From Albibacterium profundi (GTDB lineage: Bacteria; Bacteroidota; Bacteroidia; Sphingobacteriales; Sphingobacteriaceae), in the NCBI RefSeq assembly GCF_042159835.1, contig NZ_JBBVGT010000002.1:434001-498000 (forward strand): a DNA stretch of 64,000 nucleotides. Direction: 5' to 3'. The stretch's first letter is position 1. Each line of letters opens with the position of its first letter. The position numbers were made by a program, and so were the translations under genes. Positions 16,626 through 24,661 of this stretch are shown in pieces. The notes under the pieces were generated by a model, which did no database searches, was not told the origin of the DNA, and saw only the letters and a program-made list of their open reading frames with translations.

Positions 16626-17504
16626 ATGAACACACAACATAAAAGAAAAAACAGCAATACAAGCAGAACCCTGAAAGGTCTTATTATCATTCTAATCGGA
16701 GGTCTGCTCTTAATAGACAAACTTTTACCAGCTATTTATCTGGGTTGGCTATTTCAATGGCCAATGATTCTCATCATTATTGGAGCCATCATTGGAGCGA
16801 AGTCAGGTTTCGAAAATAGAGCCTCATACATCTTAATAGGGATCGGTCTATTTTTCTTTCTTAGCAATACGCTCAATTTCAGTATTGGGCCTCTCATCTG
16901 GCCAATTATCTTAATCGCAGTAGGCTTTTTCCTTATTAAAGGAAAATCCAAAAAACGGCAAATGAGACGTGGTACTTATCAGTATCCAGAAAACAATGAT
17001 TTTGTATGGGACAAACGGGTAAAAGATGAATCTCAACCAACGGATCAGGTCGACGACGATACCACTGACCACGATCATATAACTGAAGAAGAAAGCTCGT
17101 CCAGCGAACAAAAGGACGAGTATTCGGATGAAAACCATCGTAATGAAGAGTATTCGGGCACGGCTAATGACTATATAGACTCTACGTCAATTTTCGGCGG
17201 AGGGAAGCATTATATTGTTTCGCAAAACTTCAAGGGTGGCGACGTCGTTAATATTATGGGTGGATCGACAATCAATCTAATGCGTGCAGACCTAAGGGGC
17301 CCAGCAACACTAGAGGTCGTACAACTATTTGGTGGCACAACAATCATCGCTCCGGCACATTGGATTATTAAGTCGGAAATGGCTTCCATTTTCGGAGACA
17401 TTGAGGACAAACGCTTCCATACACCGGCCGTACCAGACCATTCTAAGATATTATACATCAAAGGAACTTCCCTGTTTGGCGGCATTACCATCAAAAGCAT
17501 TTAG
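16626..17504 (+). CDS. LiaF-like membrane protein with cytoplasmic acidic linker
   Basis: A 292-residue protein with a DUF5668/LiaI-LiaF-TM-type N-terminus of three to four short hydrophobic helices (about 15-105), a strongly acidic, Asp/Glu/Ser-rich linker (about 120-185), and a C-terminal LiaF-like beta-domain (cell-wall-active antibiotics response family). The last shows TSIFGGGKHYIVSQNFKGGD, NIMGGSTINLMRADLRGPA, LFGGTTIIAPAHW and SLFGGITIKS; these FGG repeats are typical. In Gram-positive LiaFSR systems LiaF restrains the kinase. Here the gene is first in an operon with a LytS-type kinase and a LytTR regulator, so it may similarly modulate the kinase (inference). The ligand or stress sensed is unknown. 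Confidence 0.85.
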   Translation: MNTQHKRKNSNTSRTLKGLIIILIGGLLLIDKLLPAIYLGWLFQWPMILIIIGAIIGAKSGFENRASYILIGIGLFFFLSNTLNFSIGPLIWPIILIAVGFFLIKGKSKKRQMRRGTYQYPENNDFVWDKRVKDESQPTDQVDDDTTDHDHITEEESSSSEQKDEYSDENHRNEEYSGTANDYIDSTSIFGGGKHYIVSQNFKGGDVVNIMGGSTINLMRADLRGPATLEVVQLFGGTTIIAPAHWIIKSEMASIFGDIEDKRFHTPAVPDHSKILYIKGTSLFGGITIKSI

Positions 17505-17519
17505 TCGAGTTAATAACAG

Positions 17520-18569
17520 ATGATACCAGCCAACCAACCGCCTGTAATCGAAAGAAATCGCTTCTTATTGCTTAGCTGCTCGATCATTTTCGTTGGCTGG
17601 TCGATCATCCAAGGTGGACTTCTATTCTGGTATGGCACAACCATGTATACGGCTATCGTAGATAGCTTAATTTCGGCTGCAATTATTACCTTGGCCTGCT
17701 ACGTTGTCGCAAGTGTGCTATTTTACTATCAGCCACAGAAAGAAAAAACCACCTATATTCTCGTATGGGTTATCAGCCTAACAGTAATAAGCTTAGCAGT
17801 GATACGTTATGCAATTGGTTGGATAATAGCTTCTGAAGAATACCAAGACCTTATTGATTATTCGCTACCGTTGCGATTTCTCGCTGCGGGATTATTAATT
17901 GGTTGCATGGCTATTATAAACGTATTATGGAACATACAGCAAAATAACCGAGATAATGAACGAAGAAAAGCAGATGCTGAAAAAATGGCTCGAGAAGCCG
18001 AACTCTACAGCTTGCGGCAAAAACTTCAACCTCACTTTTTATTCAACAGCTTAAATTCGATTATCGCACTGATCACTCAAAAACCCGACCTCGCCCGGAC
18101 TATGGTATTTCAATTGTCAGACTTCCTACGGGGGACCCTACACATGGACGATCAACAGTTACTCGACTTGGAAGCCGAACTTGAACACCTCCAACTGTAC
18201 ATCGACATCGAGAAAGTACGATTCGGACATCGATTGAACATCAAAATTCACCAAGAAGGCGCTCGAGATTATCAACTTCCTGCGATGATCATCCAACCCC
18301 TATTGGAAAATGCCATCAAATATGGGCTGTATAACACCACCGGTCAGGTAGACATCAATATCGATATTTCTAAGCAAGACAATCTATTAAAAATAAAAGT
18401 GACAAACCCGTTTGACCTCGACAGCCAGACCAAACAAAAAAGCTCTGGATTCGGTCTAAGGAGTATCGAGCGTAGACTCTTCCTGATTTATGGTCGCACT
18501 GACTTGTTGCATACAAATGCTGGAAAGCATATCTTTACAGCAACAATATCTATCCCCCAGCCAGAATGA
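17520..18569 (+). CDS. LytS/YehU-type sensor histidine kinase
   Basis: A 349-residue membrane kinase of the His_kinase (PF06580) family. Four hydrophobic segments lie between about 15 and 140 with almost no periplasmic domain. A short coiled coil (about 148-172) leads to the phosphoacceptor box LQPHFLFNSLNSI with His at 172. The HATPase_c domain shows QPLLENAIKYGL (N box) and SGFGLRSIERRL (G box). It pairs with the LytTR regulator that overlaps its 3' end by 4 bp (ATGA) and follows the LiaF-like gene by 15 bp. The absence of a large external domain suggests signals come through the membrane or through the LiaF-like partner. Confidence 0.93.
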   Translation: MIPANQPPVIERNRFLLLSCSIIFVGWSIIQGGLLFWYGTTMYTAIVDSLISAAIITLACYVVASVLFYYQPQKEKTTYILVWVISLTVISLAVIRYAIGWIIASEEYQDLIDYSLPLRFLAAGLLIGCMAIINVLWNIQQNNRDNERRKADAEKMAREAELYSLRQKLQPHFLFNSLNSIIALITQKPDLARTMVFQLSDFLRGTLHMDDQQLLDLEAELEHLQLYIDIEKVRFGHRLNIKIHQEGARDYQLPAMIIQPLLENAIKYGLYNTTGQVDINIDISKQDNLLKIKVTNPFDLDSQTKQKSSGFGLRSIERRLFLIYGRTDLLHTNAGKHIFTATISIPQPE

Positions 18570-19309
18570 TAAAAGCTTTAATTATAGACGATGAACCCCT
18601 GGCCCGCAGCATTGTTAGCGAGTATCTAAACGATTTTCCTCAAATCGAGGTTGTCAGGGAATGTGGCGACGGCTTTGAAGCAGCAAAGGCCATTGCAGAA
18701 ATAAATCCAGAGTTAATTTTTCTGGACGTGCAAATGCCTAAAATAACAGGTTTCGAATTACTGGAGCTGATCGAAGAACCACCAGCAGTTATTTTCACGA
18801 CCGCATTTGAAGAGTTTGCACTCCGAGCATTTGAACAGCATGCAATAGACTATTTATTAAAACCGATTAGCAAAGCGAGATTTGTTAAGGCGATCGAAAA
18901 ATTTCTGTCACAAAAGCCAAGCCTGTCAAAAGAAAAGACAAAAGCCTTCATCGAGAAGGTTCAGGACAAAGAGGAAAACAACTTAGACAGGGTCCTGGTA
19001 CGTACCGGAAATAATATAAAAATCATTCCCGTAGACAAGATTAACTACCTGGCTGCGGATGACGACTATGTCTCGATCCATACCGACGAAGGTAGCGCGC
19101 TAAAGAAGGCGACTCTCACCTATTTCGAGAAAAATCTAAACCAAGATGAGTTTGTCCGAGTACACAGATCATTTATCGTGAGAATCAATCAGATCATCCG
19201 CATCGAGCCTTATGAGAAGGAAAGTCACAAAGTGATCCTCAAAGACAAAAGCTCCATCAGTGTAAGCAAATCAGGCTATGCTAAACTGAAAGCGGCTCTA
19301 GAGAAATAA
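18566..19309 (+). CDS. LytTR-family response regulator
   Basis: A 247-residue two-component regulator. The receiver domain (1-120) has the acidic pocket IIDDEPLAR, phosphoacceptor Asp54 in LIFLDVQMPK, the conserved TTAFEEFALRAFE threonine region and DYLLKPI lysine. The C-terminal LytTR DNA-binding domain (about 140-245) shows KINYLAADDDYVSIHT and FVRVHRSFIVRINQI. LytTR domains bind pairs of about 9-bp direct repeats spaced about 21 bp. Such a pair lies in front of its own operon (16524) and in front of the outer-membrane barrel gene (51041), so both are candidate targets. It is translationally coupled to the kinase. Confidence 0.95.
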   Translation: MIKALIIDDEPLARSIVSEYLNDFPQIEVVRECGDGFEAAKAIAEINPELIFLDVQMPKITGFELLELIEEPPAVIFTTAFEEFALRAFEQHAIDYLLKPISKARFVKAIEKFLSQKPSLSKEKTKAFIEKVQDKEENNLDRVLVRTGNNIKIIPVDKINYLAADDDYVSIHTDEGSALKKATLTYFEKNLNQDEFVRVHRSFIVRINQIIRIEPYEKESHKVILKDKSSISVSKSGYAKLKAALEK

Positions 19310-19329
19310 TATTCGCTACACACAGAGCA

Positions 19330-19824
19330 CTACTGGTTAATCACTGATATAAGTTTATCCAAGCCGTTTTCACCATCTAAGTACGCTTTTAATTTCCTAT
19401 CCGACCCATAGACGTACAAAGCGGGATATTGAATTGGCTGAAATTTAGCCAGAAACTCATATTGTTTATCTAGCAAGACATGCACATTGGGTTCACCTTG
19501 AAGTTCTTTGCCATATGTATTCATGAAATCGGCTACGATCCCTCGATCCTGCTGTGACACAAAATAGAAGGTTGCGTTTTTAAACTGATCAAAATTCTCA
19601 CCCATTAGCTCAATTTCGTTTCTACAGTGTATACACCCTGTATCAAAAAACACAAAAACGATATTCCCTTCAATAGCAAGACTTGTTCGCATCACAGGTC
19701 GATTATCCACTATATTGAAGAAAGTGAATTCCGGCACCATATCAGGTGCATTCTCAGGTTTTGAATTCGAACAGGCTAAGTTAAACAAAGCAATGAGCGA
19801 AAATATCAACAATATACGTTTCAT
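19330..19824 (-). CDS. Thioredoxin-like lipoprotein
   Basis: A periplasm-facing thioredoxin-fold protein of 164 residues from the start chosen here; an upstream in-frame ATG at 19860 adds 12 residues that would spoil the signal. The start at 19824 gives a lipoprotein signal MKRILLIFSLIALFNLACS with lipobox L-A-C. The redox motif FFDTGCIHCRNEIELM has a CxxC (Cys-Ile-His-Cys) as in TlpA/ResA-type proteins, and a cis-proline region is seen in QYPALYVYGSD. Likely role is thiol-disulfide exchange in the cell envelope. It is convergent with the LytTR gene and unrelated to it. Confidence 0.85.
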   Translation of the reverse strand: MKRILLIFSLIALFNLACSNSKPENAPDMVPEFTFFNIVDNRPVMRTSLAIEGNIVFVFFDTGCIHCRNEIELMGENFDQFKNATFYFVSQQDRGIVADFMNTYGKELQGEPNVHVLLDKQYEFLAKFQPIQYPALYVYGSDRKLKAYLDGENGLDKLISVINQ

Positions 19825-19942
19825 GTCTGATTCTTTGGATTCTGTGGGTAAACAGGTCAAAATTATAAAAATAAATCAATTTACTTACTGTTACTTTTCC
19901 TATGTCAGGCGATATTAATATCTTTGAGGAAAAATTTCACTT

Positions 19943-20515
19943 TTGAAAAAACGTATCGCAATATTTGCATCCGGATCAGGATCCAACACCCAAAAAATTC
20001 TGGAACACTTCAAAAACCATGAATTGGCGGAAGTGTCGCTTATTCTGAGCAATAATCCTGATGCCTATGTCTTGCAGCGAGCCGATAATTTTGAAACGCC
20101 ATCGCACGTCTTCGACCGCAATGAGTTTTATAAAACCGATGCAACTGTAGAGCTGCTGAAAGATCTAGAAATTGATCTTATTGTACTTGCAGGATTTCTC
20201 TGGCTGGTTCCTCAAAATCTTCTCGATGCCTTTCCTGAAAGAATCATCAATATCCATCCAGCACTTCTTCCCGACTATGGCGGTAAAGGTATGTATGGCG
20301 ACCATGTGCACCAAGCTGTCCTCGAAGCTAAGGAAAGTGAATCCGGTATTACCATCCATTATGTTAACGACAAATTCGATGATGGAGAAATCATCTATCA
20401 AGCTAAATATAAGATAGAACCAGAGGATACGATCGAATCAATCAAGTTCAAAGGTCAACAGTTAGAACATTTACATTTTCCAAGGATTATAGAGACAATC
20501 ATAAAAGAACTTTAA
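19943..20515 (+). CDS. purN: Phosphoribosylglycinamide formyltransferase (GART)
   Basis: A 190-residue enzyme of purine synthesis that formylates GAR with 10-formyl-THF. The start codon is TTG (19943), preceded by a purine-rich site (TTGAGGAAAA); the product begins KKRIAIFASGSGSNTQKILE, with the family's GSGSN phosphate loop. Catalytic signs are IINIHPALLPDYGGKGMYG (Asn-x-His and the loop), ESGITIHYVND and the Asp in DDGEIIYQ. Length is close to the E. coli enzyme. It is followed after 22 bp by purH. Confidence 0.97.
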   Translation: MKKRIAIFASGSGSNTQKILEHFKNHELAEVSLILSNNPDAYVLQRADNFETPSHVFDRNEFYKTDATVELLKDLEIDLIVLAGFLWLVPQNLLDAFPERIINIHPALLPDYGGKGMYGDHVHQAVLEAKESESGITIHYVNDKFDDGEIIYQAKYKIEPEDTIESIKFKGQQLEHLHFPRIIETIIKEL

Positions 20516-20537
20516 TAGTAAAATTTGAATATAAACA

Positions 20538-22070
20538 ATGAGCCAGCCTGTTAAAATTAAAAACGCATTAATATCTGTTTTCTACAAGGATAACCTAGAA
20601 TCTATTGTCCAGCAATTAGACAAATATGGAGTTAACATCTATTCCACCGGAGGTACTGAAAAATTCATTAAAGACCTAGGAATAAACGTTATACCCGTTG
20701 AAGAGCTAACGGGCTATCCATCTATTTTAGGAGGAAGAGTAAAAACACTTCACCCCTCAGTGTTCGGAGGTATCTTGTCTCGCCGAGATCATGCGAACGA
20801 CAAAGAACAAATCAACGAATACAATATCCCCGAGATAGACTTAGTAATCGTCGACCTCTACCCTTTTGAGGAAACTGTAAAATCAGGAGCTACTGAACAG
20901 GATATTATTGAAAAAATAGATATCGGCGGAATATCATTGATACGGGCAGCGGCAAAAAACTACAAAGATGTCACGATCTTATCATCAAAAGATGACTACC
21001 GTGAATTTGAGATGTTCTTAGTTGAAAATGAAGGCTATACAACCTTAGAACACAGACGGTATTTCGCTAAGCGTGCTTTCCATATTTCTTCGCATTATGA
21101 CACGGCCATCTTTAACTACTTTAACTCAACATCAGAAGAGCCTCTAACAGCATTCAAGCATAGTGAAAGTCAATTTAAAAACTTAAGATACGGTGAGAAC
21201 CCACATCAAAAGGCTGTTTTCTATGGCGATTTAGACGCTATGTTCGAAAAGTTAAATGGTAAAGAACTTTCATATAATAACTTAGTCGACATCGATGCTG
21301 CGGTGGCCTTAATCGACGAGTTCACCAAGCCTACCTTCGCCATTTTAAAACATACAAATGCCTGTGGTGTTGCCAGCAAGGACTCAATATTTGAAGCTTG
21401 GAAAACCGCACTTGAATGCGATCCTATCTCTGCCTTTGGAGGTGTCCTGATTTGCAACGGAACTATTGACGAAGAAACAGCACAAGATATCAACAAACTA
21501 TTTTTTGAGGTGTTGATAGCGCCTGAATTCAGCGACGAAGCTTTGCGGGTCTTGACAAGCAAGAAGAACAGAATTATTTTGCAACGTAAAGAAGTGGCAC
21601 TACCGAAACAGCAATTCAAAACCCTGTTAAATGGAGTTATACAGCAAGATAAAGACCTTTCGATCGAAGGAACCGAACAAATGGAATCTGTAACTGATCG
21701 GCAACCGGAATTAGAGGAGCTTGAAGACCTTGTATTTGCTAACAAAATAGTCAAGCATACGAAATCGAACACCATCGTCCTTGTCAAAGGAGAACAGCTT
21801 TTGGCCAGTGGCGTTGGTCAAACCTCACGCGTAGACGCATTGAAGCAAGCAATCGACAAAGCTAAATATTTCAAATTTCCATTAGAAGGTTCGGTGATGG
21901 CTTCCGATGCATTTTTCCCTTTCCCTGATTGTGTTGAAATTGCTAGCGATGCAGGTGTCAAGGCTATCCTGCAGCCCGGAGGTTCTATAAAGGATAAAGA
22001 ATCAATAGAAATGGCAAACAACAAGAACGTTTCTATGGTTTTAACCGGTGTTCGTCATTTTAAACATTAA
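20538..22070 (+). CDS. purH: Bifunctional AICAR transformylase/IMP cyclohydrolase
   Basis: A 510-residue enzyme for the last two steps of IMP synthesis. The N-terminal IMP cyclohydrolase (MGS-like) domain shows ALISVFYKDNLESI, YSTGGTEKFI, GRVKTLHPSVFGGIL and DLVIVDLYPFEETV. The C-terminal AICAR transformylase domain shows LRYGENPHQKAVFYG, the catalytic Lys-His in AILKHTNACGVA, DPISAFGGVL and ASDAFFPFPD. It forms an operon with purN. About 140 bp separate it from mreB, which has its own -7 box, so the purine pair and the mre operon are probably separate units. Confidence 0.98.
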   Translation: MSQPVKIKNALISVFYKDNLESIVQQLDKYGVNIYSTGGTEKFIKDLGINVIPVEELTGYPSILGGRVKTLHPSVFGGILSRRDHANDKEQINEYNIPEIDLVIVDLYPFEETVKSGATEQDIIEKIDIGGISLIRAAAKNYKDVTILSSKDDYREFEMFLVENEGYTTLEHRRYFAKRAFHISSHYDTAIFNYFNSTSEEPLTAFKHSESQFKNLRYGENPHQKAVFYGDLDAMFEKLNGKELSYNNLVDIDAAVALIDEFTKPTFAILKHTNACGVASKDSIFEAWKTALECDPISAFGGVLICNGTIDEETAQDINKLFFEVLIAPEFSDEALRVLTSKKNRIILQRKEVALPKQQFKTLLNGVIQQDKDLSIEGTEQMESVTDRQPELEELEDLVFANKIVKHTKSNTIVLVKGEQLLASGVGQTSRVDALKQAIDKAKYFKFPLEGSVMASDAFFPFPDCVEIASDAGVKAILQPGGSIKDKESIEMANNKNVSMVLTGVRHFKH

Positions 22071-22213
22071 TTTTCTATTTTAGGGAATTCATTGCAAAAA
22101 ATGACTTTTTTATATCGTATTATTAACGAATCTTTTTTATAGAATTTAATAAGCTTCTTTTGTAAAAAGCGATTAACTTTGCAATCTATTAATAAATTTA
22201 AAAAAATATCCGA

Positions 22214-23236
22214 ATGGGGTTATTTAACTGGTTTACTCAAGAAGTTGCCATTGATTTAGGTACTGCTAATACATTAATAATACATAACGATAAGGTTGTT
22301 GTCGACGAACCTTCCATCGTCGCATTTGATCGTACTACAAATAAGGTCATCGCCATTGGGCGCCAAGCCATGCAAATGGAGGGTAAAACCCACGCTAACA
22401 TCAGAACCGTACGTCCGCTGAAAGATGGTGTCATAGCGGATTTTAATGCGGCTGAGCATATGATTAGAGGAATGATCAAGAAAATTAACAACGGTAAAGG
22501 TTGGTTTTTTCCATCTCTACGAATGGTTATTTGTATCCCCTCAGGTATTACGGAGGTAGAGAAGCGTGCAGTACGAGATTCTGCGGAAATTGCCGGCGCC
22601 AAAGAGGTCTATCTCATTCACGAGCCCATGGCTGCGGCTGTGGGTATCGGAATCGATGTTGATGAACCCATGGGTAACATGATCATCGATATTGGCGGTG
22701 GGACAACTGAGATCGCCGTTATCGCTCTTTCGGGCATTGTATGCGACCAATCTATACGTGTCGCAGGCGATAATTTTGATTCCGACATTATTAATTACAT
22801 CCGTCGCCAACACAATATTATGATTGGAGAACGCACTGCTGAAAAAATTAAAATTGAAGTGGGTTCTGCGCTTCCTGAGTTACAGGACCCACCAGAAGAC
22901 TTTGCAGTTCAAGGACGCGATTTAATGACCGGAGTACCGAAGCAAATTACAGTTTCTTATACTGAAATTGCACACTGTTTGGATAAGTCAATCTCAAAAA
23001 TAGAAGAAGGAATTCTTAAAGCACTTGAAATCACACCGCCAGAACTTTCGGCTGATATTTATCAAACTGGGATTTATTTGACCGGCGGTGGCGCTTTATT
23101 ACGTGGGCTTGATAAGCGTGTACATTCAAAAACCAAATTGCCTGTTCACATTGCAGAAGATCCTTTACGTGCTGTCGTAAGAGGAACGGGAATTTCGTTG
23201 AAGAACATAGGTAGCTTTAAATTTTTAATGCAATAG
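22214..23236 (+). CDS. mreB: Rod-shape determining protein MreB (bacterial actin)
   Basis: A 340-residue actin homologue that forms membrane-bound filaments and guides lateral cell-wall synthesis. ATPase motifs are visible: phosphate-1 IDLGTANTLI (about 11-20), connect-1, phosphate-2 IDIGGGTTEIAVI, adenosine motif TGGGALLRGLDKR. The N-terminus MGLFNWFTQ is a short amphipathic helix typical for membrane binding. First gene of mreB-mreC-mreD-mrdA-rodA. A TAACTTTG -7 box lies at 22174-22181 without a clear -33 partner. The 80-bp gap to mreC contains competing hairpins (see 23247-23319). Confidence 0.98.
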   Translation: MGLFNWFTQEVAIDLGTANTLIIHNDKVVVDEPSIVAFDRTTNKVIAIGRQAMQMEGKTHANIRTVRPLKDGVIADFNAAEHMIRGMIKKINNGKGWFFPSLRMVICIPSGITEVEKRAVRDSAEIAGAKEVYLIHEPMAAAVGIGIDVDEPMGNMIIDIGGGTTEIAVIALSGIVCDQSIRVAGDNFDSDIINYIRRQHNIMIGERTAEKIKIEVGSALPELQDPPEDFAVQGRDLMTGVPKQITVSYTEIAHCLDKSISKIEEGILKALEITPPELSADIYQTGIYLTGGGALLRGLDKRVHSKTKLPVHIAEDPLRAVVRGTGISLKNIGSFKFLMQ

Positions 23237-23246
23237 AAAGAATTGG

Positions 23247-23319
23247 GATATGAGCTTAAACCCACAGAGGTCAAATAGCTGATGGCTAACTCATATCTTA
23301 AGCGGAACGATAAGATATG
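23247..23319 (+). promoter_or_regulatory. Competing hairpins at the mreC translation start
   Basis: CATATCTTA (23292-23300) can pair with TAAGATATG (23311-23319), a 9-bp stem with a 10-nt loop that includes the mreC ATG. The same left arm overlaps CTCATATC (23290-23297), which can instead pair with GATATGAG (23247-23254). The two folds are mutually exclusive, as in a translational switch. Function is inferred. Confidence 0.5.
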
Positions 23320-23398
23320 CGAAACCTTTGGATATTCATTAACAGATACAGTACATTCTTTTTGTTTATCCTGTTCTTTGCCGTTTCATTTATCTTAA
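23282..23398 (+). CDS. Candidate short reading frame overlapping mreC start
   Basis: A 38-codon frame, MANSYLKRNDKICETFGYSL onward, ending at a TAA inside mreC in another frame. AGAGGT lies 10 nt before its ATG, a better ribosome site than that of mreC. The peptide is not recognised. It may be a leader whose translation opens the hairpin around the mreC start codon, or it may be chance. Confidence 0.25.
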   Translation: MANSYLKRNDKICETFGYSLTDTVHSFCLSCSLPFHLS

Positions 23399-24153
23399 TC
23401 ATTAATAATAATTCATTTCAGCGAGCGAGCGCACTTAACTCTTCCAATGAAATCATCGGACGAGCTTACGAGAAGATCGATTACTTTAAAGCCTATATAG
23501 ACCTTAACGAGACAAACCTTACACTCGCTCATGAAAATGCAGCCTTACGAGCTTTGTTAAAAAGTTCCAATTACGATAATGAGGTTACCTCTCGTACGAT
23601 ACGAGACACCTCGCTTCAACCGCGTTATAGCTATATAGAAGCACGTGTCATCAACAACAGTGTTAATCAAAAGAATAATTACCTGACGGTGAACCGCGGA
23701 TCGCGTCACGGGATTAAAAAGGGAATGGGTGTTATATCCTCAAATGGCGTCGTCGGTATCGTGCTAAATGTATCACCTAATTTCGCCACTATTCAGTCAC
23801 TTTTACATTCAGACACAAAGATCAGTGCCAGTCTTTCGAAAAGCGAGGCTTTCGGATCATTGGTATGGGGCCAAAATGCCGTTGACCCACAATACGCCGT
23901 TTTAAAAGACATACCTAACCATGTCGAAGTAGCGAAAGGAGAACAAGTTGTGACATCTGGTTACTCTCTTTTTCCTTCAGGGGTTATTATCGGACAAGTC
24001 GAAGAAACAGGAATTCTAAGCGGCAGCAGCTTCTTGGATATTAAGATTAAGTTGAACAATGACTTTAGCACTTTACGTTATGTATACATCGTAACCGATA
24101 AACTCTCGGAGGAAAAGAAGAAACTGGAAGAACAAAATTCAGAAAATGGCTAA
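23317..24153 (+). CDS. mreC: Rod-shape determining protein MreC
   Basis: A 278-residue bitopic inner-membrane protein linking MreB to the periplasmic elongation enzymes (PBP2/RodA). One transmembrane helix lies at about 11-30 (FFLFILFFAVSFILIINN), followed by a coiled coil (about 45-90, EKIDYFKAYIDLNETNLTLAHEN). The periplasmic beta-domain carries LTVNRGSRHGIKKGMGVISS, GVVGIV, and VVTSGYSLFPSGVIIGQV, all conserved in MreC. Its 3' end overlaps mreD by 8 bp. Translation initiation may be controlled by the alternative structures described at 23247-23319. Confidence 0.95.
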   Translation: MRNLWIFINRYSTFFLFILFFAVSFILIINNNSFQRASALNSSNEIIGRAYEKIDYFKAYIDLNETNLTLAHENAALRALLKSSNYDNEVTSRTIRDTSLQPRYSYIEARVINNSVNQKNNYLTVNRGSRHGIKKGMGVISSNGVVGIVLNVSPNFATIQSLLHSDTKISASLSKSEAFGSLVWGQNAVDPQYAVLKDIPNHVEVAKGEQVVTSGYSLFPSGVIIGQVEETGILSGSSFLDIKIKLNNDFSTLRYVYIVTDKLSEEKKKLEEQNSENG

Positions 24154-24661
24154 GTTGTTTATAGAAAATATCATACGATTCATTGTGCTTATTTTAGCGC
24201 AGGTATTTTTATTTAAAAACATCGGCTATTATAATCTAGCTTCACCATTTCCCTATATCATGGCGCTTATGCTACTTCCGGCAAAGATACCGAAAGTGCT
24301 TTTATTTGTTATCGCTTTCTTGACCGGTATTACAATAGACACCTTCTATGATACATTAGGAATCCATGCAGCTGCATGTATAACACTCGCTTGGGCACGA
24401 ATCGTTTTTATCAACCTCACGCTACAAGACGATGATTACGACGCATCATCCACACCTGGTATCGGACAAATGTCCTTTCGATGGTTTTTAATTTATGCCC
24501 TAATTCTCAGCTTCTTCCATCACTCTGCATTGTATATTCTGGAAGTATTTTCATTAAATAACTTCCTCTACACACTAACAAGCATTCTTTTTAGTTGTAT
24601 CTTTACGACGATACTGATTGTTTTGTTTGAATTGATATTATATAGAAGGAAAAAGCGGTGA
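24146..24661 (+). CDS. mreD: Rod-shape determining membrane protein MreD
   Basis: A 171-residue integral membrane protein with five to six hydrophobic helices and no large soluble part, as in MreD. Identification rests on position (between mreC and mrdA, overlapping both) and on family features such as the Q-V-F-L-F-K-N first helix and the FLTGITIDTFYDTLGIHAAA segment with conserved Gly-x-x-x-Asp. It stabilises the elongation complex. The stop codon TGA overlaps the GTG start of mrdA. Confidence 0.9.
   Translation: MAKLFIENIIRFIVLILAQVFLFKNIGYYNLASPFPYIMALMLLPAKIPKVLLFVIAFLTGITIDTFYDTLGIHAAACITLAWARIVFINLTLQDDDYDASSTPGIGQMSFRWFLIYALILSFFHHSALYILEVFSLNNFLYTLTSILFSCIFTTILIVLFELILYRRKKR

Noticed and set aside
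21221..21787. A 188-codon frame antisense to purH
   Set aside because: It lies entirely inside the certain purH gene, has a Ser/Cys-rich composition typical of antisense reading, and no ribosome site or motif.
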